The notes beneath the pieces were generated by a model that worked only from the letters and a program-made list of their open reading frames with translations, did no database searches and was not told the origin of the DNA. 64,000 nt of DNA from Epiperipatus broadwayi (taxonomy: Eukaryota > Onychophora > Udeonychophora > Euonychophora > Peripatidae): contig JAQFVV010006203.1 in NCBI GenBank assembly GCA_028023455.1, positions 13,866,348 through 13,930,347 of the forward strand, given 5' to 3'. Positions 46,838 to 58,599 of this stretch are shown in pieces (within the stretch, counting starts at the first letter, position 1; every line of letters begins with the position of its first letter). The translations under genes were made by a program, and so were the position numbers.

Positions 46838-47010
46838 TAAAATATGAAAAGATGTATAATAATGCTATCCAGAGATATTGTTGTTTGGTGCTAGATAGGA
46901 GTTTTAGCTACTATAGGAGAAAAATGAACTAGTATAAGGATTTGAACTATAGATGTAGTTTATGTGGAGATGGTAGAGAGATTAATGAATATTTTGGGAT
47001 ATAGAATACT
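46838..47010 (+). pseudogene. Relic LINE C-terminus with Cys-Cys knuckle
   Basis: The plus strand reads YEKMYNNAIQRYCCLVLDRS, then YRCSLCGDGREINEYF, the R-C-x-L-C-G-x-x-x-E-x-x-x-H(Y) opening of a LINE C-terminal knuckle in which the His is replaced by Tyr and the last Cys is not seen. It probably belongs to the same broad type as the relics at 11.3 and 19.2 kb. Too short to place in a clade. Confidence 0.35.
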
Positions 47011-47930
47011 GAAAGATCGAGATAAATTATGTGAAGAGTGCAAGAAATTTAATAAATGGTACAAAAAAAGATACTGGGGAATATGAGGATTTTATTAAAA
47101 TGGAATAGGAGAATAAAAAGAACAATTAGAGCTGGAAGAACAATTTGACTACGAAGAGTAAAAAAATAGATGAATTTATGATGGAATATAATACTTTCAG
47201 AGAGAATATTTAATTTCTAGGGAATGTAACTTATGCACAGAAATGTTTAGCCTTGTCTAAGGAGAAACAAAATTTTACATCATACCATTTAATAAGGAGT
47301 CATCTACTTTCTGGAATAACTGCACCATCTATCTATTTAGTGATCACCTTTATACATTTTGCTATTCAAATCAACTTTAAACTCATGCCAACTTTCTTTT
47401 TATAAATATATAGATCTAACACTAAGTAATTATGTTTTAAAATCTTCACTTATAAGTAAGTTATGCTAATTGTGATTACATTTATAAATAAGAAGTAATC
47501 ACTTCTAGCATGTACTTAAGTCTCCACTTGTCCACAATAATCACTTTTTTTTATTCATAACCATTTCAATAAGCATAAATTATAAAGGAATTAATAAAAC
47601 AAATCTTTAAAACAGTTTATGATTTAATGATTTCAATTGAAAATAATTTTTAACATTGTTTATCTAGCAGCATATTTTATGCATTTTATTCAATTGCTTG
47701 AAATTCTTGAATATGGTTATGTTCTGAATCATAATTATTTATTTATCTAAATATATAAAGTTAATTACCATTTTACAAAATTTTAGATATTCAATTCTAA
47801 GTGGATTGATTATAAATACAATTTGTATATTTTCCTTCAACACTATAGAAAAATATATATATACACACAATCTGATATATTTGACTATCATGTTTTTTTA
47901 GAAATTTTTAAAATAATGAAGTAGTTAATG
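47011..47930. other. AT-rich spacer, nothing recognised
   Basis: No supported gene or repeat beyond possible extension of the preceding LINE relic to about 47300. Confidence 0.3.
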
Positions 47931-47936
47931 ATAGCT

Positions 47937-47964
47937 CTGAGGAAGACTGCAGGACAGTCGAAAC
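47937..47964 (+). other. Hairpin-plus-GAAAC module (copy 6 of 6), best match to a hammerhead core
   Basis: ctgagga (fits CUGANGA), one extra a, stem gact-gcaggac-agtc, then gaaac, followed by atcaattata and a T run. Compared with a real hammerhead it has one surplus base between core and stem II, and no convincing stems I and III were found. Confidence 0.35.
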
Positions 47965-47969
47965 ATCAA

Positions 47970-48890
47970 TTATATATATATAATTTTTTTTTTTGCTATA
48001 CATTGTTCAAAATAGAGGGTACAAATTGTATTTATATAAAATACTACAGCAAAATAAAGGAAAGAATACATTTAGTGACATTTTTAAGTGGATTATTTTG
48101 AAATTCATGCCCTCCCCCAACATTGTATTGTTTCTGATAAAAGCCATCTGATTTTTTTTTTTACAAGCTATGTAGCACTTTTTTAAAGAGTATTATCTGT
48201 CATCGTGTTGATCTCATTTAAGTTGGAGTATACTTATTTTTTTATCGTTGTGCTAGGAGGGGAAATGTAATAAATCAATAAAATGATTTTATTTGCAGCA
48301 TACAGATTGAATTTAATAAATAATACGTTCTAATGTAATAAATATAAATTTTGTAAAAAAAACATTGCATTTTTGCAATGATAATGTGTTTACAATTTAA
48401 CACATAGACTAACCGCTTATGGTTCCAGAATCCTGTCACATGACTTTCCAAGCAATAAACCATTCAGTTATTATTTATATATGTAATACAAATTACCATA
48501 TATATAATGATGGCATAATTTTTATTAATTTAATAAACATGCACTATGAGTTTTAGTCTCTCCTCAGTGGACCATGGTGCAAAATAAATTGAGAAGCACT
48601 GTTTAGGCTATATCTTCCTATATTGCTCTCTTTAATATTATTTTCTCAATCTTTTCTTTCTGAAAAATATCAAAAGACGATGTTTAATTGTATTTCTCCA
48701 TTATATTCTATCCTTGTCCACAACTTTACTGTGGAAGCGATCGATAATGTATCTTTTTAATTTTTTATTATACGCGTGCGTGGAATGTTTATGAGCATAT
48801 TATACATAGATGTTGTGTGTGCTATGATTGTTATTATGATTTTTTAAATTATAAAATTAAGTCCACCAATCAGATGTGCCAACAATTTGA
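47970..48890. other. AT-rich spacer; possible right end of a hAT element at 48601
   Basis: The string aaattgagaagcactg ending at 48601, followed by tttaggct, has the form of a hAT terminus (complement cagtgcttctcaattt). No partner left end or matching 8-bp flank was found upstream, so this is only a hint. Confidence 0.25.
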
Positions 48891-48893
48891 AAA

Positions 48894-48965
48894 TCTTCGT
48901 GGAATAATGGTTAGTGTATTAAATCTATCATACCTATGAAGTAAAGTTCAAACTTGGCTAAAACG
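48894..48965 (+). repeat. tRNA-like SINE head
   Basis: Box A-like gtggaataatggttag and box B-like aagttcaaacttgg at about 45-base spacing, as in tRNA-derived SINEs; the pattern gtgg(cct)a(g)tggttag is shared with the tRNA-Gly copy at 34681. The acceptor stem is not preserved. Confidence 0.4.
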
Positions 48966-49700
48966 TAATTTTTTATGCGGGAAGGGGGGGGGCTAAGAAT
49001 TTCACAAATTATTCATTCATTATTGTTTAGAATAGGATATTAAGTTATTTTTAAATGAAAAGAAAAGGCAATCGAGGAAAGTTAGTCACATGATTGCAAT
49101 AAAAAAAGGCAACATATTTATAATATCATCAACCTTTATTCTCAGTGAAGAAATAACTATCGAAAATGAATTATATTTTGATAATTAATTATATTGTTTA
49201 CCAAGTCATGATACATTTTTGTCTTGATTGTTGTCTCTTTAACGGGAAAATTATTCGCACAGACGCATTTCTATAAGAATAAATATTTGCACATTAAACC
49301 TTTTAGTTACACATTTAATTAAATCAAACTAAGCTAGACATTATTTCCAGGTGGTATTTCCTTTACACTTAGTATTATTTCTGAGTGTTTTTAATTATCA
49401 CCTGTTTTATATTTTCTTTTGAAATATTAAGTTTTACAGATGCCATTTATAAACATGCATTAACAATCATTTGCATTATGAATATAGGCAAATCCTGGTA
49501 AGAGGAGTTTTTACCCCTTTCTATCTAGATTTTTATAGTTAAAAGCTTGCGCATTTTAAATTTTTACTAATTATTGTTATTTATTCGAAAATTTATATAT
49601 AAATATTTTGATAATTATATCTTACTTTGCTGATAGAAATAATTTTAATCTTGTTTAGTGAAAAATATGGACGTTGATCATTTAATAATTTTAAGACATT
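48966..49700. other. AT-rich spacer, nothing recognised
   Basis: Contains a G8 tract at about 48985, unusual in this background. No gene seen. Confidence 0.3.
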
Positions 49701-49702
49701 AT

Positions 49703-49764
49703 AGATGGCCTAAATGATTACATGCTGGCTTATTGAGTTAATGATCTTGGTTCAATTTCCGAAG
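49703..49764 (+). repeat. tRNA-like SINE head
   Basis: Box A-like atggcctaaatgatta, box B-like cttggttcaatttcc, and a short T-arm pairing (cttgg/ccgaag). Similar in layout to the neighbour at 48894. Confidence 0.4.
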
Positions 49765-50101
49765 TTTAGAAATTTACTGGCGTTATTTCAAAGCATTTTT
49801 CATATTAATGGAAATTTTATAATATCGATTCAATGGTTCTGGAAATGATCTCCATTTGTAAATATGTTAAGTAAGGCTTTAAAAAAAAAAAAAACCCGTG
49901 ATGTGAAATCATTTCAAAGTATTTGAAAGTAATTGAAACTGATCATTTAAAACATTCAATAATATTATATCTGTTCGAGGATTTTAATTAATTGATTTAT
50001 ATCCTGTTTTTTTTTTTTTTAACATTTAACACTTTAAAAAAAAAAAGATCATTATATGATTCATACATTATATTTATTAAGCTCCACTCTATTGCAGTTT
50101 A

Positions 50102-50160
50102 GGATGGTGGCAGAGCGATCGACTTGAGAACTTAAGATTGTGTTCTAGTTCAGTCACTTA
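50102..50160 (+). repeat. tRNA-like SINE head with T/A-rich tail
   Basis: Box A-like gtggcagagcgatcg and box B-like ctagttcagtcac; followed by cactta and a T9 tract. Weaker than the two upstream. Confidence 0.3.
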
Positions 50161-50391
50161 TTTTTTTTTAAAATTCCATTGGAATCCTGTAAATTTATCA
50201 AACTTTTAGTCTTTATAACAGTTTTTAATTTAAAACCTCTATTATTGAACATGCCATGTTTTAATCTTTTATAATCTATTTCGTAATGATGAAGTTTAAT
50301 GTTTATGATATAATTAATTATATACTTTATATTATTTTTCAATGCATATGGCTTTATTGCTAATTCATAAGAAGTTTGAATGCTAGATCTG

Positions 50392-50465
50392 CGAGCATCA
50401 TAATTGATCCTGGGATATCCTGATCACAAGACGTGCGGGATGCTCTAGCTCTACCAACCGCACCA
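50392..50465 (-). repeat. tRNA-like segment on the minus strand
   Basis: The minus strand reads ggttggtagagctagagc (box A form GGTNGAGC) and, about 50 bases on, aggatcaattatg (box B-like). An anticodon arm cannot be drawn cleanly. Confidence 0.3.
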
Positions 50466-50589
50466 AACCGTGCAGGGTAATGCACATATTGTCTTTACTA
50501 CTAATAGTAAATTTACTAATAACTTTTTTCTAAGGCAGTATGTAATTTGCTTATACTGAATGTTTTTACATATGTAAGTAGAGGGATTT

Positions 50590-51010
50590 GAACTCAGGAT
50601 TTTTCAGTCTATTTATCTTCCACTCCATCTCAAATAACAATACAAATGTATGATTTCAGCAATCTTGTTTCATCAAACAGTTTAATTTTATTATATACCA
50701 ACAGGAGATGATTTAATATTCTAATAGTGTGACCGACTTGGAGTTCATGGTTTCAAAATCAATTCTCAGCTAAGGAAAATCTTGTTTTAAATTAACTGAA
50801 TGGAATTAAATGCTCTATTTACCTCTAAGGTTTTTGAATGCACAATTTACTATATGTAAATATTTGAAAACCAGGCACTCTTCACAAACATGGGAGCTTA
50901 ATTGTAAGTATAGGGGATTTGAACTCAGATTTTCAAGCACCTTTCAACTATCCACACTATTTCATGCAACTAATACACATGACCACACACATGTAGAACT
51001 ATATGCTTAT
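50590..51010 (-). repeat. Two family C fragments
   Basis: At about 50585-50650 and again at 50908-51010 the minus strand carries the tRNA-related end of family C, each with aatctgagttcaaatcccc or its variant (box B), followed in the second by tgtgtggtcatgtgtattag. They are partial copies separated by unrelated sequence; the plus-strand open frame over them has no meaning. Confidence 0.6.
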
Positions 51011-51019
51011 TCATTTATT

Positions 51020-53550
51020 CATAATACTTTCTCATTATTAGTAATTTATACCATTTGTTTTCTATCCGATTAACGTAATTCATTGTGGCATCTTTTTTTT
51101 TATTAGAACTTTCCCTCAAGGTGAACTCTTTATATTCTTCTTTCAACAGAACATGTTAATATATAAAACTACTTTTTTTTTGCAATTGATGTTTTTCTAC
51201 ATTCATTTTTCTGACAGATTATAAAATTTATTTATTTATTAAGTTCTCAAATTTTTTTGAGGTATTGTTTTAAACGTAAAAATTTCACTATTGAAATGTA
51301 ATACATTAAAAACACTATTGAATATTATTTTCAAAGTTTTCTCCAAATATAATCTATTAATATTGCCATTAATATATATATATCGATCATTTTGTTGTCA
51401 TTATGACTGTAAATGGCTTTGTTTACATAGAATATTTCAAGATCCAGGTAGCTTATGAGCCCAATGGTCTGCCTTAATGAAACCCATGATCTATAAGGAT
51501 TTAGATCATTTATTTATTTTGAGGTACATTAACAATTAGTAATATTTAAGATATAAAATTCAACACTAAAATCAGCAGTATATATATATTGTTTGTTAAG
51601 GATATTCATAAATTCCTTGATAAAATCATTGTTTACAGAAATTCTGACACATCAAAAATGCATTAGTGCTAATATTGTTTTATATACCATATTAATAAAA
51701 TTATTTCCCACCAATCTTATCTTTCAATTCAAGTTAATGTAAAATTTGTATAGACTATATATCATTTTTCTGTTGTTTTTCAAATGAAGATAAATTTTGC
51801 TCTATGATGAAATTTGGATTTTTTTAAAATATGCTTTAAAACTTTTTCAAATCCTTTTTTTTTAAGTTTTAGCAGTGAGTAATTTGTAATGGGATAAAGT
51901 GATTTTTTAAATTTTATTCAAGTAACTGATGATCAATATTAATTTAGAGACCATGTTTTTTTCTAGAAGCTCATCTAAAGAGAATTGATCCAATGATCAG
52001 AAAATGAAATTGTTATAATCCCTGAAATTAAAGGGAGCTTTAATAAAACATCTGTTAATGAATACATCATGGCAGAACATGGATAAGTTTTTAGGCATGA
52101 ATGTTATTGAAACATAAGTATCTATTGGAATATTTAAAAAATTTCCATAAGTATTTTAGATTTTTTCCCCAATTATTATTGGATGAAAAATTGTATGGAA
52201 AAAAATCTTTCTGAAACCGATAAATATATTATAAAAAGTTTCTAGCCATATATAACTATATCATCTTGTGGATTGTGTATAAATTATAATATATCTGAAG
52301 TTTGAAAATAAAAATCATGTCTGTACTTTACAGTGATAATGACCTAGGCTTTTTTTTTTTCATATATTATTTACATTTCAATGATAATGAAAAAAAATGA
52401 CAATGTTAATAGTAAAGATCATGATAAACTATATAAAATTTGATCAATTATAAACGAATGTAATGGTGAATTTTAAAGCTTCATGTCAAATGTATAGAGA
52501 AGTAGCAATTCATGAAACTTTTACCACATTTAAAGGTTGGAATAGCCTGGAGCATTAATCCTCAAAACTAATTAATAAACAGGGGGTTCAAATGGTGGAT
52601 CTGCGCAGATAGCCATAATGGATATAGATCCTATATGAATTTGTATACGCATATAAAAGTTCTACTTCAGATGCTGACCTATCTAGATAATTAAGTTGTC
52701 CTTTCAATAGTTTCATCATATCTTGCAAGACAACATCACATTTTTGTGACATTTTTCTATCCAAAATTTTTGTAGGAATCCTACAAGACATTGTTTAATC
52801 ATATAAAAATTATAAGAACATGAAAAGAAAAAATGAAGAAGAAACATATTCCTCACAAACAGTTTTACAGTTTGTAAAAATGAAAAGTGCCAATATTTTT
52901 AAGTTTGTGGAGTAAAGAATTATCTCAAGTAAATTGTAATATAGATCATTTTATGTAGAATTTTATGGAAAATGTAATAAACTTACCTATAAAAATGATA
53001 AATTTAAAACATTAGCATTTTATTTTTGATTTGTTCAAATTGATGTTATTGTATTAATTGTGTCTAAACCATTTTTTTCAATATTCAGCAAAATGAACTA
53101 GGATTTTGGTGATTCAAGTTGATACAATTATTTTATCAAAAAATAATTGATAAGTTTCATTTTTGAGATTTTCTCTGTTCTTGATAATTATTTATGCCAT
53201 TCAAAACACAAAGTAACACACTGATTTTTTCCATAAGCTTCAATCAATAACTGAAATTTTTCAGTTGTCTATTTTTTGCTCAACAAGAAATTTGTTGTTA
53301 CTTCATTCACTTTTACAATTCTTATTTTTTAATTGAAAAAATAAGAATATATTTATACTAAACTTTGCTCTATACCAATATAAGATACCAAGCTGCAGGA
53401 GTCTTACAATATTACATGTAAAATCATGTTCAATACTCATTTGTTTATTTCTCTCTTTCCACTCTTGGTTCATGACTTAGGGGCATAGTGATTGTTTTGT
53501 GTTAATTCTTGTATATATTTTCTGATACTGATTTTACTTTAATATAGAAA
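51020..53550. other. AT-rich spacer, nothing firmly recognised
   Basis: 2.5 kb of AT-rich DNA. A 67-residue minus-strand open frame (52588-52791) has mixed polar composition but no domain that I recognise and no splice or promoter context; I leave it uncalled. Confidence 0.35.
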
Positions 53551-53559
53551 ATTAATAGA

Positions 53560-53830
53560 ATTCTAAAGCCACAAGATAGAAGGTAAGGATAGAACCGCTT
53601 TTAAATGGGTATTACACAGTGAAGATCTTTCCAGTAATCTCTTATAGTACAGTGAAGAAGAAGGTAGCACTTATTAGGTTTTCCAATTACAAAGGGTAGA
53701 ATGTTTGAGCAGTTTGATATCTTTTATTTATTAGATAAAGCTAAATACCTATTTACCGATCAGTATTGAATAATTATCAGAATTAGCGATGAGCCATTAC
53801 CTGAAAGAAAAATTATGTCTATTGAGTGAG
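53560..53830 (+). repeat. Family B dispersed repeat, fairly complete copy
   Basis: Landmarks in order: gatagaaggtaaggatagaa, ccgcttttaaatgggtatta, agatctttccagtaatctct, ataaagctaaatacctattt, accgatcagtattgaataat and attacctgaaagaaaaatt. This copy and the one at 45.07 kb define the family at about 270-300 bp. Confidence 0.7.
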
Positions 53831-54740
53831 TTTTCAAGTTTACAATCCAGATTTGGACTCAAGCCATAGGCGTGGCAGGCCAACTTGTTAGTATTACATC
53901 ATATGGCCTTTTTACACTGTTATAACATATTGTCTATTATTAATGCCATCTTTTAAAAAAAAAATCATAGGGATTTAGACGTGTGATTGCAATCTACTGT
54001 GCTAGGATTTTTTACTTAACTTGCTATATAATCATTTATCATTAATGTGTCACTTCCAATGCTATGGATTTTTATATGAACTTACAAACGGCAAACCATT
54101 AATCCTCTTTCTCCTGTTTATGAATTATTTGAACAGACAATTTCAGCTTTTAATTATATGCACAGTAATTCTGATTCCAATTTTTTTTAATAAACCTTTT
54201 TGTTCTTTGCATCATCATCATTATTGTTGTTGTTATTATTATTATTTGTAGAGTTATAATGGTCAGGTTTGTTTATGAATGGCTGCTAACAATATTGGTG
54301 ACTAAAAGCAGTTCATCTAGAAGTAAATAGAGCAAGAAGATGTTTAAAAAATATTATTTATTAATATTCTTGGAATTAAAAAAAAAATGAAACTGATAGT
54401 CAAATTTATTTAATATATTGCTTTTACAAGATAATTGAAGCATTCAAAAGTTCTAGCAAATATTTCTGCTTTTTTTTTTTTTTAAAAAAAAACCAAAACA
54501 AAACAAAACAACAAACTAGAAACTTTTATGTTTTTCACCTTTTTGATAAGTCATTAAGATCTTTCATATCTATTTATTTTCCAAAAAACATTTTTTAATC
54601 CAGAATCTATGATTGAAATAGTTCTCAAGTTCCATTTTATTCTAGTTATCGCAGGCTATCTTTGATTTTCTATGTATTTATTTGTTCATTTTTCTAACAT
54701 TAACATAATTGCTAAGATTATCCAAAGAATAGTTCTTTTC
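53831..54740. other. AT-rich spacer with a CAT/GTT/ATT microsatellite
   Basis: Microsatellite at 54208-54248. Just after it, ggtttgtttatgaatggctgctaa resembles the 3' untranslated end of LINE2 (54255-54300). Otherwise featureless. Confidence 0.35.
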
Positions 54741-54744
54741 ACTC

Positions 54745-54860
54745 TATTCTAGAGCCATCTACTGCAATGCAAGCTTGAGTAATAAATGGATGCGAAATTA
54801 TATATCGCTGTAATATCCCTATCCTCAAACCACTGTCTGGCTTTCATTTTTATCAGAGTG
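54745..54860 (+). repeat. Family A remnant
   Basis: ctattctagagccatctact, gcaagcttgagtaataaatg and cactgtctggctttcatttt follow the family A order with many changes; terminal arms are lost. Confidence 0.4.
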
Positions 54861-54894
54861 AACTAAAATTTAAAGCTGGAACTAATGTACTTGA

Positions 54895-56330
54895 TCATCT
54901 TTTAAATGCTGTACAAGTATATTTTATAACCATATATGATATTTGAACACAGACTTTAAAGCTCCCTTCAGCTATCCACTTTATTTCATACAACTGATAC
55001 ACGTGACCACACACATGTGAAAAAGATAAATGAGCTCCAATATATATATATATTTCATGCTGAACCAGCATTCATCCATTGGTCCAAATCATCTCCCACA
55101 CATGTATATATAATCAGTGCTTGATTTACATTAAGATACCAAATCTCCACACTTTAATGAACAGGCTTTAATCTACTCCACCCTCCAACTCTTTAGTTTA
55201 GCCACATACTGAAAATCTGATAATGGAATGCTCATTATTGTCATGCCTATGTTGACTTTAAATCCATCTGACCCTTCATGTATTCCTCCTTGTTCATTTA
55301 AGTACACAGAAAAGGGATGGACAAGATACATGCTGAATTTATAATGTTTTAAGTACAAGTATATTTTATGTGCCTGGAATTCAGATATAATATAGAGGAT
55401 TTGAACACAGACTTTCAAGCTCCTTATAGCCATCCAGTCTATTTTATACAACCAACACACATGACCCACATATATGTGAAAAGATAATCTCCTATATACT
55501 TACTTCATGCTGAACCAGCACTCATTTGTTGTTCTAGATTACCATCTCCCATATATATATATAATCAGTGCTTGGTTTATATTAAGATAGCAAATCTTCA
55601 TACTTTGATGAATAGTCTTCAATCTACTTCACCCTCCAACTCTTCAGCCATCCATCACTGAAAATCTGATGCTGGACCACCCAAATCACTGGGTGTTCCA
55701 TCATCAGATTTTCAAATACCAAGGGATTTGGGCATTCCATCATTAAATTTTCAGTGTATGGATGACTGAGGAATTGGTGGGTGGAAGAGATTGAAGCCTG
55801 ATCATTAAAGAGTGAAGATTTGCTATCTTAATATAAACCGAGCACTGACTAAATATATATGTGGGAGAAGTGATCTGGACCAACTGATGAAGTACTGATT
55901 CAGCATGAAACACATATATTGGAAATCATTATCTTTTTCACATCTATGTGGTAATGTGTATCAGTTGAATGAGATAGGGTGGATGACTGAAGGGAGCTTG
56001 AAAGTCTGTGTTCAAATCCCATATATTATATTTGGACTACAGGTATATAAATTATACTTGTATTTAAAACATTACAAATTCAACCTGTATCCTGCCCATC
56101 CCTCTTCTGTGTATTTAAATGAACATGGTCCTACACTTAAGGGGTCAAATTAAGTTAAAGTCAACATGAGCGTGACCGTAATCTTGGCATTAACAAGGAA
56201 TTTGGGTGTTTCATCATCAGATTTTTAATGTATGTATGGCTTAAGAGTTGGAGAGTGGAGTAGAGTGAAGCCTGTTCATTAAAGGGTGGACATTTGCTAT
56301 CTTAATATAAACCAAGCATTGATATGCTTT
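54895..56330. repeat. Inverted pair of family C dimers (about 460-475-bp monomers)
   Basis: On the left, two family C monomers lie head to tail in minus orientation (tRNA-related ends at about 54940 and 55397, period 457). On the right, about one and a third monomers lie in plus orientation (body marks at about 55757 and 56231, period 474), with the tRNA-related box B gtgttcaaatccc near 56015. The turning point is at 55690-55725. Open frames in both directions (55173-55469 and 55905-56153) encode similar peptides because the DNA is mirrored; they are not genes. Confidence 0.85.
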
Positions 56331-56570
56331 TCATGTATTACAATTATTCTCAGTGAATTTACTATTATTACAGATTTAATTTAGCATTTATAATGATCGC
56401 CAATTGATGTAAGATTCGAAGGAAGATTTTAATTGTTGCTGCCTTCCATAGTATGTGTTTGTAATTGCCATCTAACATAAAATAAAATGTATCATATGAA
56501 TTTCTGACTGCCATTCCAGTGCAGTAAACAATCCTTTAGTCTTTAGAAAATCAAATTATTTTGCATTAAG

Positions 56571-56691
56571 TAATATTTGGGAAAATGAAAATATACACAG
56601 AAAAGGTAGTTTTTATAATATTTAATAATAAAAATAAATATTATTAAAAAAACTACCCTTTCTATGTACATTTTCATTTTACCAGATATTA
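56571..56691. repeat. Palindromic MITE-like element, 121 bp
   Basis: Ends taatatttgggaaaatgaaa and tttcattttaccagatatta; arms of about 50 bp with a few mismatches around an AT centre. A foldback of this size with TA at each border would suit a Tc1/mariner-type MITE, but no target duplication beyond TA is visible. Confidence 0.75.
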
Positions 56692-56905
56692 TGTTGGCTC
56701 AGAAAAGAAGATAATTAGTAATAATTGATTTACATTAAGTAATGTAATATTAAAGCATACATTTTTATCAGAATATTAAAATATGCTGATTGCCAGTTGA
56801 AATTCAGCAAAAGGTAAGCAAGGATTATAACTTGCAGTATTTTTCTTTCAGAACTAGAATATATCAGTCCATAGATAAAGAGGGTACTACTTTTATAATT
56901 AGAGA

Positions 56906-56985
56906 TTGCCTTGAATACAGGTTGAGATTGTTAATAGCTTAAGGGTTGCCTTGACTACAGATTGAGATTGTTAATAGCTTAAGGG
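56906..56985. repeat. Tandem duplication, 40-bp unit, two copies
   Basis: Units 56906-56945 and 56946-56985 (ttgccttga.tacag.ttga...aaggg) differ at two positions. Confidence 0.9.
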
Positions 56986-58599
56986 TTGATTGTTTTCACC
57001 TATATTTATAAATCTATTAAAGTCTTGAGTAGTTGGCTTTATTGTCTTAGGTAATATAAACATATGTCTGAATATACCTAGGTATTGTAGTGCCACCAAA
57101 GTTTGTAGAAAATTTTGATTTTTTTTTATTTCTCATAAGATTAATGGAGTAATCACTTTTTATAGAAAGGAAACAATGAGTTGCTATTACTGTTATATTT
57201 TTCTACGATAAAATTGCTATTACTGTTATATGATTAAATTTATCAGATTGTGGAAAGACAGCAATCAAGATATCACCTCTATTTTTTAAAAAAGGATTTG
57301 CTTGGGTACATGTAAGTACATTTTTTTGCCATTATTAAAATTAAGAAATTCAAAGAGAAATTATGATAATCTTTAAACAAAAAGAATCACATTCTACTGA
57401 TTAGCATATTAGTTATCCATGCCCATGGCCAGATGTTTAAATTAGTCTGTCTGTATTTAATGTGAGTTTTTTTTTTTTTAAGTTTCAGGAAGCTTAGTTA
57501 GGACTTGTGTTTTTTCAAGATTTATTAACCAATCAAGCTGCTATATCATTGTTAGTTCTTAAAGGGATATCTATTTATTCCTTACTCAGTGGAACAAAAT
57601 AAAGAATAAAATTTCTAAAATCTTCATGACCCAGCATTTTATTAATCCGTAGGTAATACCTTCTCTATGGCTGTTTATCTTTTGAAGAATTATTTGCTCT
57701 GCAGTGGGCATTTAATGATTTTTTTTTTTTCCATGATGTATCTTATTACAAATTAAGGTTTTTTTGTTGAAGATATATTTTCTGTTGAAGATAGGTTCAG
57801 TGACTGATTGTCAACAGATTGTAATTTGTCATTGCAGGCCATTTTAAAAAAAATGTATTCTGTTGCCTCAGTTTTGGTGTTATACCGTAAATTATTGATG
57901 AATTTGCATTATATGAAAGTAAACAAATTCCTCCATTTACTTTTATAATGTGCATATTATTTCAGTTATATTTTATTAAAAATAAACATATCTTGGAAAT
58001 AATCCGCGCATAACTTCTCAATCTCTTATGACACGTGATCTTACAATATATGATAGGAAGGAAGTTATAATTGCAAACACACCACTTGTTCTCATTTTAC
58101 TTTAAAATGAGCTTCGAATGAAAATAGTTGTTAGAGATTTGAGGGGGGAAAGAGGGGCTGGGGATAGCAGTTTGAGAAAATGAAAATAGAGTTAAAATGG
58201 AAGTTTGTGAAAAATTTGTTGATACTGTTTATTCAAATTTTTTTATTACATTTATATTACTCCCCCCCCCCCTGCATTTAGTGTGGGCGCACATAATGAC
58301 ATTTTTATATTTCTACAGTTGTATTTTTGTTTCATCGTAAATGTTTCCTATGGAGAACAAATAAATATTTTATGTGTGTGTGGGTTTTTTTTCCTTGGTA
58401 AATCATTTTAAATTAAAATTTTAATTTACCGTATCTTAGCTGGAATTTTTAATTTTACAATCGCGCATTCAAAATTATACATTTGCATGCGTAAACAACT
58501 TTTAAACGTCCTGCGTGGTTTAGTGCAATGGTAATAATAACAACAAATAGCAATTCGGAAACGAATATAGCTATTCTACCCCCCCCCCCAATAAGAAAA
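56986..58599. other. AT-rich spacer with small repeats and a C10 tract
   Basis: An 18-base word ttgctattactgttatat occurs twice near 57182 and 57215. A C10 tract lies at about 58262 and a second C tract at about 58579. No gene recognised. Confidence 0.3.

Noticed and set aside
52588-52791. 67-residue minus-strand open frame
   Set aside because: Length is expected by chance and by local composition; no motif and no neighbouring exon.
55173-56153. Two opposing open frames with similar peptides, which might look like a conserved small protein family
   Set aside because: They arise because family C repeat DNA is present in both orientations; similarity is at the DNA level.
58262-58272. C10-C11 tracts (also about 58579 and 63822) and the G8 tract at about 48985 as regulatory or quadruplex elements
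   Set aside because: Single homopolymer runs without spaced G-tracts; more likely slippage or sequencing-prone tracts.
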